This document shows positions 1-11,029 of a stretch of 64,000 nt of DNA, piece after piece. A model generated the notes under the pieces. The model saw only the letters and a program-made list of their open reading frames with translations, searched no databases and had not been told where the DNA came from. Within the stretch, counting starts at the first letter, position 1. Each line of letters starts with the position of its first letter. Both the position numbers and the translations under genes were made by a program. The stretch covers positions 682,001-746,000 of the forward strand of contig NW_026570245.1 of NCBI RefSeq assembly GCF_019649055.1, read 5' to 3'. This stretch comes from Paramacrobiotus metropolitanus. Lineage: Eukaryota; Tardigrada; Eutardigrada; Parachela; Macrobiotidae.

Positions 1-214
1 GGGCGACGTGAAACAGTCGTCCTTAGAACAAATGACTGGGAGTTTTGCTAGCTACTTCCGGCAGTAAAATTTGATCCAGACTCAGCCATAATTCGCTCTC
101 TTGTAATTTTAACTTATACGACAGAGCTATCGCCACTTAATAGCTTATTATTTATGATAAAATTTTACTTATATATAATTATTATTCTGTATATTGAAAT
201 TTTACTGAAAAAAG

Positions 215-308
215 CCGGTTGATATAAACAGGCAAATAATTTTTATTACTGGGCATTAATGTTATATTATAATTATTATATGCCCATTCCCTGTTTATAT
301 TAACCCGG
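215..308. repeat. Nested imperfect inverted repeats (small foldback)
   Basis: An outer pair of arms at 215-232 and 290-308 share a ccgg...ataaacagg core, and an inner pair at 250-256 and 280-286 read tgggcat/atgccca around an AT-rich loop. Together they would fold into one interrupted stem. A further short pair, cacggct and agccgtg near 374 and 416, lies just before the reading frame that follows. Probably a MITE remnant. Confidence 0.45.
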
Positions 309-438
309 TTGCCGGAAGTATTATTATAATATATCAAAAATATATCAATATACAAAATATATCAATATTCTTGCCACGGCTTTTTGGTTACTTGAAAATT
401 AATAATTTTTATTAGAGCCGTGTCCCTGCTGCAAGGGA

Positions 439-780
439 ATGAAGCGTCTTTATCCGTGGCAGAAAGGAAATGGTCGTTTTCGTATAACCAGAGATAGAGC
501 TATTCATCCTAACTCCAAGTGTCCTGGTTGTGGTAAAAGGTTTGTTGACAATCCACCGGAGCAAGATATCATCGTGATCCGCGAAGAGTTTGAATTCATC
601 AGTGGCAGCAACCGCCAGTCAGTTACTGACCGAGCGAAACCAAGGAAGTACTGTTTGCGTGCGGCATGCATTAAAAGACGGCATCCACATTTTACCACAC
701 CATTTGCAAACCTGGATGACTCAGTGAACTTTAGTAAGGATGAACTGCGTCTCATCGCGAAATTCCGCACGGAAATGTAG
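439..780 (+). CDS. Small putative zinc-binding protein, 113 aa
   Basis: Uninterrupted frame from an ATG to TAG. The protein has a CPGCGKRF motif at about residues 28-35 and a second Cys/His cluster, YCLRAACIKRRH, at about 71-82. The four cysteines plus a terminal histidine give the spacing of a treble-clef or zinc-ribbon-like fold. The rest is basic and polar with no membrane segment. I do not recognise the family. It could be a free-standing zinc-finger protein, one exon of a larger gene, or cargo of the foldback DNA directly upstream. No TATA box or poly(A) signal is obvious, so expression is uncertain. Confidence 0.4.
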   Translation: MKRLYPWQKGNGRFRITRDRAIHPNSKCPGCGKRFVDNPPEQDIIVIREEFEFISGSNRQSVTDRAKPRKYCLRAACIKRRHPHFTTPFANLDDSVNFSKDELRLIAKFRTEM

Positions 781-1215
781 GAAGTGTTCTTTCTGTTCGC
801 TCGCCGGATTTTGGGGTTGCCATGTCGCCTTACACTTCCTGCTCACCAATTTGCTATTTTCACATTTATTGCCGTGGTCTACTGCTGAACATAACGAGCA
901 CCGTTCATGATTTCCATTTTTTGCTTTCAATAAGTTAGTGTTGGCTTTTTGCTTTCCGTAATTTTGGTTCAAGTTCTCTCGTAACTCTTCTGTTGTTTCA
1001 TGTTTTTGAATAAATTTTTTGTTTTGCAGTTATTGTTTTTTGTGTAACGCGGTTTCACATGTTTCGAATCGCTACCGGGAGTTGGGTCATTAAAATCGGC
1101 GCTAATCACTTATACATATTGATAACTGCCGCTATGCATTAGGACTTACGTACGTATGATCCCCAAAACTAGTTATCCACTTGCAAAATTAAATTAAAAA
1201 ATGTTGCCATATTTG
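781..1215. other. Non-coding interval, nothing recognised
   Basis: AT-rich sequence without a convincing reading frame, RNA gene or repeat. Confidence 0.4.
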
Positions 1216-1356
1216 TGAAATTTTCCTTCCTCTTTTCGACAGAAAAATTTCCTTCCTCCTTTTGACCCCGAAAAATTTCCTTCCTCTAAAATTTCCTTCC
1301 TCCTTTTGACTACACAAAATTTCCTTCCTCTAAAATTTCCTTCCTCCTTTTGACAT
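1216..1356. repeat. Degenerate tandem repeat of AATTTCCTTCCTC units
   Basis: The word aatttccttcct recurs at least six times, alternately followed by ctaaa or by cttttgac. This gives a pyrimidine-rich array of about 140 bp on the plus strand. The two alternating spacers suggest a higher-order unit of roughly 50 bp. Confidence 0.7.
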
Positions 1357-2704
1357 TGGCCTAGGTTTCTTAGGATGAAAAACAACCGCCTACAGATCGG
1401 CCCCACTGCCACAGCTTGTACAGTGACCGAACCGCATGCGCCATGTTTCGCTTGCATTGATTACTATGTTAAATTTGGTAACACATATTTTTGTCAAAAT
1501 CAGTTTTCCTGACTTAAAACTTGCTCAGATAGATTCTGGAATGCTTCTGGATACTAAAAACGTATAATACAGTCGGTTTGCTCGCCCACCGTATAATGTG
1601 ATTTTACCATGTAACCTCTAGCCATACCAATTTAAATCGTCCCATTTTCTTCGAAAAGGCGCTACGAGCTGCGCCACTTTGTGTTCTTGAAAAAAGTTTA
1701 GAATCATCGTTTTCGGTGCAATCGCCATCCGTCTTCTGCCTATTCCGGAATAAGTCTTCAATGGCTGGACTTCCTTATATTTGCGCCTAACAAGTTGTAG
1801 TCAATTTTTGTAAAACATGCATTCTGCTTGACTGGTTAAGGTGCGTAAATCAGGTACGTCGCTGTACACGTACTTTATTGACAATTGTGAAGCGTGGTTA
1901 ATAACAATACTAGAATGTTAATTGGGACAAATTCTTCATTTGAGTGTTTTTTATTGAGCGAAGCTCGCCAATGTACATAATGCGATTAAAGTATAAAAAA
2001 ATACTAGAAGTAGCCTAATAGTGTGCACTGTTACATAATATAATATAATACAAGCCCAGCACGGATGAATAATGTCTTAGGATTTCGAGGCATGTAAAAG
2101 GGTTAAGTGCATATGTATTAAATAATGGCACGATGTTTATTACATTAAGGAGGCACGAACAAAATAAACAGGCGTGAGCAGAACTTGTTATTTTTGCTAA
2201 TGCGCAGTTTGCTAATTTCAATGACAATTCGATATAATAAAACATAGTAACAATCTGGGGATTTACAAACAGCCCACGTTAAGCTAATGGCCACCATGGT
2301 AACAAGCTTTTGAGTGACCACTGGATTGTGGGTAGTGGGCATTCCAGAAAATTAATGATGCAGGAACACTCTCAACACTGAGAGGATTCTGTTGCACTTT
2401 AGAGCGTGCAGATGGGATGGGTGGAACGGGAGAACATTCGAGACAACGACAAAGTGTCGGGGACCCTTGTCACGTAGTCAGTATTCATATAATTACTAGG
2501 GGACCCCGCGCAAAGTAATTTAGCGGCTGATAACTGCACGAACTTCAAACTATGGAGACTTACTCTTACCTTATTTTCGTTGATACTACGATCGTAATAA
2601 ATACGTACTTATCAGCAGTAAGTTTTAAAGACCACCAAGTGAAACAACCAAAAACATTTTGCGGTGGCACCGTTTAGAACATTTGAGAATAAATTATTAA
2701 TTCG
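1357..2704. other. Non-coding interval with one dispersed repeat
   Basis: No gene found. The segment 1630-1700 (ccattttcttcg...gctacgagc...gcgccac...tgtg) has a diverged second copy at 14145-14215, so this is a dispersed repeat of at least 70 bp. The remainder shows short AT-rich reading frames without protein-like composition. Confidence 0.4.
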
Positions 2705-3385
2705 ACCACTCCGTTCAACGCTTCTCATTGCCTTTCAATCCTGCTCGTATTTCTGTACACAAAAAACTTTGAAACTTTCGGTACTCGTACTATTTCCCTC
2801 CGCTCATTCCTTTTACTGCCTGGCCCAGCGGTCCAAGTCAAAATTTCCTTCGCTTGATATTGCATTCGCTTTCACCACACTTGCTTTCAAAATATTTCTG
2901 TACTTACTATATTTCTGTACTATTCACTTTCGTTTTTCAAGATATTTCTAAAGTATTTGCTTCGTAAATGTCCGAAACATGCTGCTACTTTAAACAGCCG
3001 GACAAAATACCAATTGTGTTGCCGCGCAGGGAATTTCTGGGCAAACAATTTGGAATACGATAATTTCTGAATTTCAGAAGGATTTATTGCTGGAATTTAT
3101 AAGAACAGTAATTTCTGGAATTTGGGTATGTTTACAGTAACGCGTACATCTTTTCAAACATAGCAAAATTATTGGGCAGGGAATACACTGCAAAATGTTT
3201 TCCCACGTCGGACCATGGTCCATGAGGGACGGTGGAAGGCGAAAATCGAAAAGGTACTGTAGTTTACAGGGTAAACACTAAACAGTGCATGCACTATGTA
3301 GTGCACGGGGTGAACGTAGAGAGATCGGTGATAATTCTCGTAAAGCAAACGAAAGGTTTTGAAAGTTTGTAACGGAGTGGTCGAC
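2705..3385. repeat. Foldback-like element with short inverted ends
   Basis: The sequence accactccgtt near 2708 is matched in inverse orientation by aacggagtgg near 3374. The same terminal word (cggagtggtc) also bounds a second foldback at 5277-5671. The interior is T-rich and then contains a gtgcatgcactatgtagtgcac hairpin near 3285-3310. No transposase is visible. Weak support. Confidence 0.3.
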
Positions 3386-4711
3386 TTTACTTGTAGCCTT
3401 TACTTTTCAGTTTGCCACGTCTGCTTGTGGGTTGGAAGTGCAATTCCGAAAACTAAAAACAAACCTAATTTTCGACTTTCGCCTATTTTGGGATTGTGTA
3501 TACAAGTACTTGTAGTTTAAGTTCGGGATTTAGCTGTTACTGTGCCAAGCACTACGCAGAATGTCTCCCTTGTTGTTCCTCAAGATCCGCTCGTGTCGTG
3601 TCGCTTGGCGTCACCTGCCTGTGAAACTATCAAAGTGGGTAACATGAGGTTTGAAACCAGAGCGCGGCATAGCTCGAAAAAAGTTTCCGCGCTGACATAA
3701 ACTGAACATATCAAACACAAAATTTCGCGGCTTTTTTCAGTTTTTGCCTCAGTAGCGATTTCCACAGATTTACTACGAGTGCGTCCTGACATTCACGATG
3801 ACGATCGCGATTCGTAACCGGGCGCTATCGTAATGGTAGGCGAATTTACGGACTGCAAAGTTACAAAATCGACAAATGCAGTGCTGCAGCAAATCGCATG
3901 CCGTAGGATCGCTTTCGATGCTGCGATCGCATTCGCAATCGCACTCCTACGGGTGTCCAGAAATCAGAAGTGAAATGGCAAATGTACCGGAACCGGAAAC
4001 AGCTCAACTTCGACATTAATTTTATCGAAATGTAGAACGCTCGTCTTTCTATTCAGGATGCAATATTTTCGACCTGATTAATCAATTTTCACTCGTTACG
4101 TATTATTTTGTTTTATTATGTTCATAGATTCTTTGAAAATAAAAAATTTACAATTCTGCAAGGCTTCTTACTCACAGTTTACTTTTTCAGGCTGCTGCTG
4201 CAAAGAAAAATTCATCGCCCAACTGCCCATGAAAATTAAATTAGATGAATTTTAAGCTAACAACGGAAGTTTTACTAGTTTGAACAATTATAACTAGGGA
4301 AGTGCACCGCTGCTCGCTAGCACTAAAAGACCGAAGCGAAGCATGAAATATTTTGAGAAGTACTTAGAACTGGGGAAGTGAATTACACAGGGCGATGTTG
4401 AAGCAGAGAGCCATTTTTCCTTTTACTGATTCTAATATCCATAATAGTGACTGATAGAAGACTGCATAATATCAAACGCTTTGTTTGATACCATTTATAC
4501 CTAATATTTACGAACGATTTATGTATACTTACAGAGTAGTTAAAAAAGATGGCGCAGGCGTTCTGTTCTCGGTTTTTACTATCCCGTTCTCTTTACTTTG
4601 AACGGTAGCTTTTGCTGCTTTATGGAATGCATAAGATTCAAAAGAGAAGCCTGATCTATCGCCAATTCGATTTCATGCGGGAAAGGGACATAGATAGTCC
4701 GACATAGAAAT
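3386..4711. other. Non-coding interval, nothing recognised
   Basis: Mixed-composition DNA. A short palindromic series of gcgatcgcgat/atcgc words lies near 3800-3950. No supportable gene. Confidence 0.35.
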
Positions 4712-5128
4712 GCCGATATTGGCCCCTCTCGCCGCACACTTTACATACGTTGTGTAACTTAAAGTGCCGGAAGTTCTGTAAAAGTGAACCTACCAATGGT
4801 GTAGCGCTGGATCTTACAGAGCGCTACAGAGCTACGAAACAAAAATTCGAAATGATGTGCCCAGAGTCCAATTCCAGTAAATTTTATGATGAATTACTAT
4901 CTGAGAAAAACTATACAGTGCCAAATGGTTCAGTTCCCATGCGTGTCATTTCGGCATCATGGTGTCCTGCTTAACCTATGGTCAGAAAAATTAAACAAAA
5001 TGTGACTTAATTCTTAATTGAATTTATTTGGCCGAGGAAAACCAATTTTCAAATCGGTATGCTCACTCCTTCTGGTACCCGGCGTTAGTAGGTTAAAGTG
5101 CGCGGCGAGAAGGGCTATATTATACGAT
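4712..5128. mobile_element. MITE-like element with about 30-bp terminal inverted repeats
   Basis: Left arm 4714-4745 (gatattggcccctctcgccg...cacttta) pairs with right arm 5093-5126 (taaagtgcgcggcgagaagggctatatt) with a few mismatches. The interior carries a 74-codon open frame at 4750-4974 with three early cysteines (MCNLKCRKFC). It may be a captured coding fragment, but I cannot assign it. No clear target duplication was identified. Confidence 0.5.
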
Positions 5129-5276
5129 CTGTGCGTAAGCCGTAAAGTACTGGATTACTGGATGCTGTTATAATACTATTACTATTACTGGATACTATTA
5201 GTTTTAAAAATTACTGGATAGAAGAACCTTAGAGAAAGTACTGTATATTACAGTGTATACTTATAATATAAGATAT

Positions 5277-5671
5277 GGTGACAACTCCATACACTGCCTT
5301 TCCTTATCTTTTACTCCGTACACTACCAATCGGCACTACCTTTATCTGCGTTCCCTTTCGTGACCCTTTATTTTTTTTTAAATTTCTTCACGTTAACGTT
5401 ATTTCCGGATCTGCCGTTAATTTCACGCATCATCGCCAGGCGCCAACTATACGTAAGTAACTCTCGGCTTCCGGATGCCGGTTTTTCTTCGCACAGGGTT
5501 TAAAACGTTGGATATTGCCGTTTTCATTTGTTTCATTTGAACGAAGTTTCGACCAGTTTCGCAGGTTTTTTCTGTATTAGAAGTTGCCGCTTGGTCTTTT
5601 TAATGTATGTACAGGGTGAAGGCAGTGTACACAGTGAAAGGTAGGTGAAGGTAGTTTACGGAGTGGTCACC
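5277..5671. mobile_element. Foldback element, about 395 bp
   Basis: The left end ggtgacaactccatacactgcc is mirrored by the right end, which read on the other strand is ggtgaccactccgtaaactacc. Internal sequence contains pyrimidine-rich and ggtagtgt words in inverted order. No coding capacity. Confidence 0.45.
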
Positions 5672-5711
5672 TCAACTTATCCTGGGTGGCCACGATTGCG
5701 CAATAATTTTT

Positions 5712-5942
5712 GTGTGCGTGACCGACGTGACCGACGTGACAGAATGTCCCTTTTTCTTGAACATAGAGGACCTTCGCTTCGCTTCGGTCGATGATTTATT
5801 AATAAGACCTAGCGGGACCTTTGAGAATTACTATCAAAATAAAAAAAGACATATGTTGAATCATGAATGTAAAGTTTTTGAGTTTTCTACGTTAAAAGAG
5901 CAAGAAACACCAAAATCCACGTTTTCTACGCAAGCTCTCTAG
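5712..5942 (+). pseudogene. Gene fragment related to the exon at 28020-28220
   Basis: The translation contains LNIEDLRFASVDDLLIRP followed by F-N-Y and a KK pair. It aligns without large gaps to LNIKDLRYVTVDKLLCFP at 28050-28130. Conservation of N, DLR, VD-LL and P spacing at protein level shows these are two copies of one coding family. Here the frame ends in TAG and lacks the downstream exon seen in the 28-kb copy, so it is probably a detached or truncated paralogue. The upstream repeated VTDVTDVT is low complexity and may be non-coding. Function unknown. Confidence 0.35.
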
Positions 5943-6292
5943 CAACGTAGATCAGAGTTAATTATCTGACGTGCCCGCCATTTCCGCCTTACCGCCACAC
6001 ATGGTAATCGTAGTTCCAACTTCCAACTTCCAATGCGAGACCAAGTGCGACGGCTCCGAGTTTTTGATACAAAAGTTTTGTTTCAGCGTGAAACCAAATA
6101 TCAATCATTGTGATTTGCACATTTATGTCTATTTTGCGGAGACACCAATAGAACGTCAGACGATATTGATGTCTACGCAAACTTGTTGATCTTGAAATTT
6201 TTGTACTATCAAAATAGCTGAATAAATGGGTGATTCGTTTTTCAAAATATTCAGTCAAGCTGATACGTTGTTGAGAAAAGTCGAAGCATGTA

Positions 6293-6772
6293 TACCGTAA
6301 TTATCGGATTTGGGCCTCCCTTCCCCCCGCAATAAGCCCCCCTACCCGACCCTGTTTGAAAAATAAGACCACCCCCCGAAATTACGCCCCAGGGGGCCAT
6401 TAATAAATGTCGAGCGCCACAAAATGATTGGTATACCGCAAAACTTAGCCGCAAAAGTTGTAATTTAATAAGAAACAGTTAACGGACATCAAAATAATGC
6501 GGTGTTCGCTGGCAAACAGCTGGATAGGGAGGTATATATAATATACTCCAAAATGTTGTCTCCCAAGGTTGTGCAGTTGCATATACCGCCAATATAACCG
6601 GTAACTACTGCGTTCAGTTTAGCTAGAACACGATGAGCAGTTGTTTGAAAAATAATGCCCCTCTCCAAAATATACTGTTTGAAAAATAATGCCACCCACC
6701 GAAATAAGCCCCCCTCCGCCAGGGCATTCGAACTATTTGCACCCCAGGGCCACAAATTCGATAATTACGGTA
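6293..6772. mobile_element. Non-autonomous DNA transposon (MITE), about 480 bp
   Basis: Terminal inverted repeats of about 24 bp: taccgtaattatcg...ggcc at 6293-6316 and its complement ending cgataattacggta at 6772. The interior has C-rich stretches (gaaataagcccccct, gaaattacgcccc) in both halves. If the repeats proper begin with CCG, the flanking TA on each side would be a TA target duplication, as in Tc1/mariner-type elements. No transposase present. Confidence 0.65.
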
Positions 6773-6785
6773 TCCACCCAATATC

Positions 6786-7337
6786 CAAAAATAGGATAGG
6801 TATGAGTGGCCTTCGCCTTCGCTTTCCGGCTTCGCCTTTTGAGCAATGCGCACTCGCCTTCGCCTTCCACAAGATCGCCTTCACATTGGCATTCTTAAGT
6901 TATCCACAGCTTTCGTGAGTAATATTCTTAGGTTTGTTAGGCTTCTAACGTTTCTCAGGTTTCTTAAGCGTCTTAAGTTTCTTAGAATTCTTTGGTTCCT
7001 TACATTTCTTGACTTAGAAATCTGAGAAACCTTAGAAACCTAAGAAACCTAAGAAACCTAAGAAACCTAAGAAACCTAAGAAACCTAAGAAACCTAAGAA
7101 ACCTAAGAAACCTAAGAAACCTAAGAAAACCTAAGAAACCTAAGAAACCTAAGAAACCTAGGAACATATCTCACGAAACCTAAGAACAACATAACATTAC
7201 ATAAGAAACGTAATACTACATAAGAAAGACAATGAGAAGGCGCATCTTTTGAAAGGCGGAGGCGAATGCGCACCGCTCAAAAGGCGAAGGCGGAAGGCGA
7301 AGGCGAAGGCCACTCAGACCCAGCCCCAAAAATATCC
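6786..7337. repeat. Foldback element with inverted GGCCTTCGCCTTCG arms around a satellite
   Basis: Arms of about 115 bp (6786-6900 and 7216-7337) share gagtggccttcgccttcg, cgccttttgagc and gcgcattcgcc-type words in inverse orientation. Between them the satellite itself flips orientation: 6940-7010 carries aggtttcttaag-type units, and 7025-7160 carries the complementary units. The whole 550 bp could fold into one long hairpin. Confidence 0.6.
7025..7160. repeat. (AAGAAACCT)n 9-bp satellite, about 14-15 units
   Basis: Almost perfect head-to-tail copies of aagaaacct with one unit carrying an extra A. A degenerate array of the same word lies at 14878-15010, so the unit is dispersed in this genome. 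Confidence 0.9.
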
Positions 7338-7545
7338 GTACCTTTCGAGACAGCTCAAGATATGGGTATGATATTTGGATATTTATGCTCTGGATACACT
7401 TTTGGATATTGGATATTACCATCCTTACTCAAAAGTTTTTGTTGTTTTTAAATCTGATAACTTTGTCTAAATCAACACATTCAAGGCTATCGAACGGTAC
7501 ATTCTACATAGACATCCACGTTTGGTTGAGCGTATCTATGACTTA

Positions 7546-9290
7546 CCAGGGCACATTTTCTGGGTCGAAATTCAGAAAATTTCCAACTTTTGCAGGAAAG
7601 TAGTAATACTCGTAGTTAAAAAAATAAATTTATGTGCTGAGACTCTAGGGTGTGGCCAGAAAAAAGAATGAATACCCTAACACTACATACAATTACAATG
7701 CACTACTGCAATACTTGTGCAAGCTGTTTAATTCAGTGCTGTATTTACTGTTGCCTCAACACCTTACTTTTTACTTTTCGTCTGGCCATTGACTTTACTA
7801 TTTACTATTTACTTTGCTGTTTACTTTCCATTATCTTAACTCTTTACTTTTACTTACTTTTCACTTTTTTTATCGTAACCTTACTTACTTTTACTTACTT
7901 AGTAATCACTAGTAAAATAGTATTTACTATTCGTGTTTTGTAAATCGCAGTACGCAACAAAAGTTTTCAATTTCGCGATATTCGTTTCTTAAGCATATTG
8001 CATATCTAAAATAACTGCTTGTACTCTGGGACAGTGTGCACACCGATTGATTGTAATCTGGGCTCAGATTTGTTCAATGAAGCGATTTGGTTCTGTGTAA
8101 AATACAGTCCTTTTTTTGGCAAAAATTAGCAAAGCATTACACGGTATCCGCCATCCAGTGCCAAGGTAAATACTGTATTGTAGTGAAGCGGCACTAACTA
8201 ATATGCCTGGCAGTCAAAACGTAACTCGCTCACCTAAGCGGTTGAAAGCGTCTGCAGTGCAGCGAAATTTTAGAGATTCAGAAGAAAACCTGTACATACT
8301 GCCAGACGTAACTGCTATGGAAAAAAGCATGTTCAGCAGAATTCTGTTGATGCCCGCCACTTTTATCTGTTGCGGACCTTTAGTAAAAAGACTAATTAAA
8401 CTATTCGCGTTTCGCGCCTCTTACTTTTACTTACTATTTACTTCTCAGGCCTCGACTGCTCTTACTTTTACTTTACTTTTACTTTTCCGCATTGCTGCTT
8501 ACTTACTTTTTACTTAATTAGTAAGAGGCAAAAACGGCTTACTAAGTATAATTTACTATTTACTTTTACTAAGTACTTAAAGCAACACTACAAAAAAACC
8601 TGTTTATGTACTCTTCTGCCGAACGGTAGTGTACAAATGCAAAACGCTTAAAAAATCAATTTCATGTGCAGTGGGGGTCGTCCAGCATAGCAGTTTTAAA
8701 AATGGATTATATGTACAAGTATAGTAGTATTGCAGCTGAGAGGGTCTGCAAAAGTGCAAACTTATGGACAACATTTTTTTCTGAGATTATGTAAACTAGC
8801 GAACAAATATTGTCTCATGTTCTCTCAAAGTACAGGTACGCGGCATAGTGAACCTAAAACAATATAGGTATCACAAGATACTCACCTTTTAAAAGCAAAA
8901 AGCATGAAAATGTGCTCGAATACCTGGTGAAATATTGTAGCTGTATTCTGTAGTCTATTTTTGTAAATTTGTGATGACCGGAGGCGCCTTGTTAACATTT
9001 GCCGACGAAATCATTTTTTAAACATTTCGCAGTCGATCAGTACTCGTACCCTTCGGCAAAAAATTTTTTTTGAACTATTATTACAGTACGTAAACAGCCT
9101 GTACGAGCAACTGCAATAGTGCAATAGTGCATTGTATTAGTGTGTAGTCTTATGATATTCACTTGTTTTTTTAGCCACGCCCTTGAGTCTCAGCACTAAA
9201 CTATTTTTCTAGTTATACTATGGGTATAAAAGCTTCTTTTCTGAAAAAGATGGGAATTTTCTGAATTGGACCCGGAAAATGTTCTAACCA
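7546..9290. mobile_element. DNA transposon or foldback element with about 115-bp inverted termini
   Basis: Left terminus 7546-7667 (ccagggcacattttctgggtc...gggtgtggccagaaaa) pairs over its length with the complement of 9168-9290. The outer word ACCAG and inner word GGGYGTGGCCAGAAAA are shared with the foldback at 28982-29680, so they form one family. The interior is low-complexity TTTACT-rich DNA (7735-7915 and 8415-8580). It also holds an open stretch from 8203 beginning MPGSQNVTRSPKRLK that may be a coding scrap but is unassignable. No transposase recognised. Confidence 0.6.
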
Positions 9291-9750
9291 GACTAAAGGG
9301 GCGGCTGGAGCTTTCTGGTTGGGTGGGGGGGGCAGGGCGCGCCGAGCATACTGACTGGGGGTGGTCACCCCCAACTCCCGAGGCGGGTGGCATGGGGTTG
9401 GGGTGGATGTTGGAGACTACTAACTGCTGCATATATTTACGACAATGACTATATCTTACAGTGCCGTTTCATTCATAATCACGCCAGCATTATATTCTTT
9501 TAGCGAAGACAATGATATACGAAAACCAAAGTAAAATAAATTAATTAAGCTATATAGCATTTAATAGAAAATAAGAAATTGATATACTAAACAATGGCTT
9601 CCGCTAAGGCGGTAGTGACATGTTGCCTTCCAGCCTACAGCAAACAAGCAAGGAAGTATTTTCCGTCAGGCCTGCACACCGTGCACCCACCATGCACACG
9701 CTGCGTGGGTGCAGTTTTCCCGTGTACAAACTCTGTGGTATAACTTGGTA
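9291..9750. other. Non-coding, short G-rich patch
   Basis: The plus strand has runs of G at 9320-9410 (gggtgggggggg, gactgggggtgg, gcgggtgg, ggggttgggg) that could form G-quadruplexes. No gene found. Confidence 0.3.
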
Positions 9751-9895
9751 GAGCCGCTACAGTAGTATTCCACGTGGCTTGTATCCCGTTCCCGTTTATC
9801 CCGATTATTTTCTTTTCCATCCACGCCTGACGGAGCTATTTCCGTAGGAAATGTCAGGTAGTGGTTTTTAGTTTGCTGTGTAGTCAACAGCCAGT
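9751..9895. repeat. Dispersed repeat, second copy at 41145-41270
   Basis: Both copies share gtattccacgtgg, gttcccgttta, ccgattattt and a final tttccgtag-aaatgtca block in the same order and spacing, with about 20-25% divergence by eye. Family unknown. Confidence 0.6.
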
Positions 9896-9929
9896 GTAAA
9901 CCAATGGAGTTCTGTGTTGAGATTGGTAT

Positions 9930-10330
9930 TTATTTAGTGTATAAACAAAGCGCTTTATGACATCTGCAGGGGGTTTCGCAGGCTTTGCGTATAACCGGTA
10001 ATTCAGCGGAAACATTTCGTCGGCAAAAAAAGTGCGCAGCCGTGACCATAAGATGCTTTCCAAGTTGGTTTTCATCCATCTCCAAAGCAATACGCATTGC
10101 ATACTCAACATCGGAGGTAGACGTCCAGTCGTAAGGTCTACGGGTAGTCGGCAATTCAACGCTGGTGGTAGGCCGATCTCGCACCAGTGTTCGGATTCGG
10201 TCTATCGCCTCCGCTGAAGTAATGCCTATCACCAAGGTATAGCTGTTATAGTAAGAAAGTGGCACCCGAGATCCAAGAAAATTTGTTGCATCGCCCACTG
10301 CGATATAACCACATGTGTCGCCTCGTTGTG
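9930..10330 (-). CDS. Unidentified coding fragment
   Basis: A minus-strand open frame of about 130 codons with balanced, protein-like composition. It includes CGYIAVGDATNFLGS, then SYTLVIGITSAEAIDRI, then a segment ending RCHKALCLYTK. It has no ATG that clearly marks a start and may be an internal or terminal exon. It sits just downstream of the hAT transposase remnant in the same orientation, but nothing shows that they belong together. Family not recognised. Confidence 0.25.
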
Positions 10331-10622
10331 TTGTGGCCAGAATTTTTGTTACTTTGATTCAAATGGCTTCCAGCCATTCTGTCATATCCCTGCTGGCTTT
10401 GCTTCCTGACCAGAAGTCGACCACAACCGCCGAGGCGCTTTTGAAATAGTCTGTGACGTCGACGTCAACTGTTTCGCTGCTACAAACAAAAGCTGTAAGC
10501 ATGATTAACAGACAGACCGTATTCAATGTACACTGTTAGCGGGAACTTCGGCAACTTCGATCGAATTTCGGCAAATTCTTGGCTCTTCTGTTAACAATTA
10601 TAGTCGTTTTTTTTATAGGAAT

Positions 10623-10957
10623 TTACTGGATGTCTTCATCGTCGTCAGCTTCAATACTGTGGGTTTTTGAAGTTACAATTCTTAGAATATCACTGAGATA
10701 CGCGGCATCTTCGGCATTGCCCGTGTCCACAACTGGGTCAAGACAGCCTTGATCTAAAATACCACAGAACAATAACTTAGTAACATTATTACAACAGCAG
10801 CTTACACAGGCTATTTATTTTTATATTCTTACCTTCGCTGGTTTCGGATTCAACGTTCATAACGCTTGTGGTCTCAGCTAGCTCCGCTGCGCTGCCGACA
10901 GGCGTTACTAATCTCAAATCGCTGTCACGGATTTTCCTTTGTCTGGTCCAATTATCG
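10623..10957 (-). CDS. Two putative 3' exons downstream of the hAT transposase
   Basis: Exon a (10957-10833) follows an AG acceptor (cactaacag) and ends at a GTAAG donor. Exon b (10753-10623) follows tattttag and ends in TAA. Their phases agree (one base plus two), and the joined frame is open throughout. Composition is polar and acidic at the end (EADDDEDIQ). A donor at 11027/11026 just after the hAT C-terminal domain has the phase needed to splice into exon a, if a run of T at about 11080 is read in the other frame. This would give the transposase an unusual spliced acidic tail. Alternatively the exons belong to a separate gene. Confidence 0.4.
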
Positions 10958-11029
10958 CTGTTAGTGGTGTAAAAACAACCTGTCAGTGGTCAGCTTTTTA
11001 AGCAGATTTAGGGAAGTAATATTTACCCA

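Noticed and set aside
2664-2951. Plus-strand open frame of 95 codons rich in F, S and L
   Set aside because: Composition follows the T-rich DNA of a foldback element; no motif or start context supports a gene.
7025-7160. Telomere-like array
   Set aside because: The 9-bp unit AAGAAACCT is not a known metazoan telomere repeat and lies inside a foldback, not at a chromosome end.
7650-7943. Hydrophobic 97-codon frame
   Set aside because: It spans a (TTTACT)n low-complexity tract inside an inverted-repeat element.
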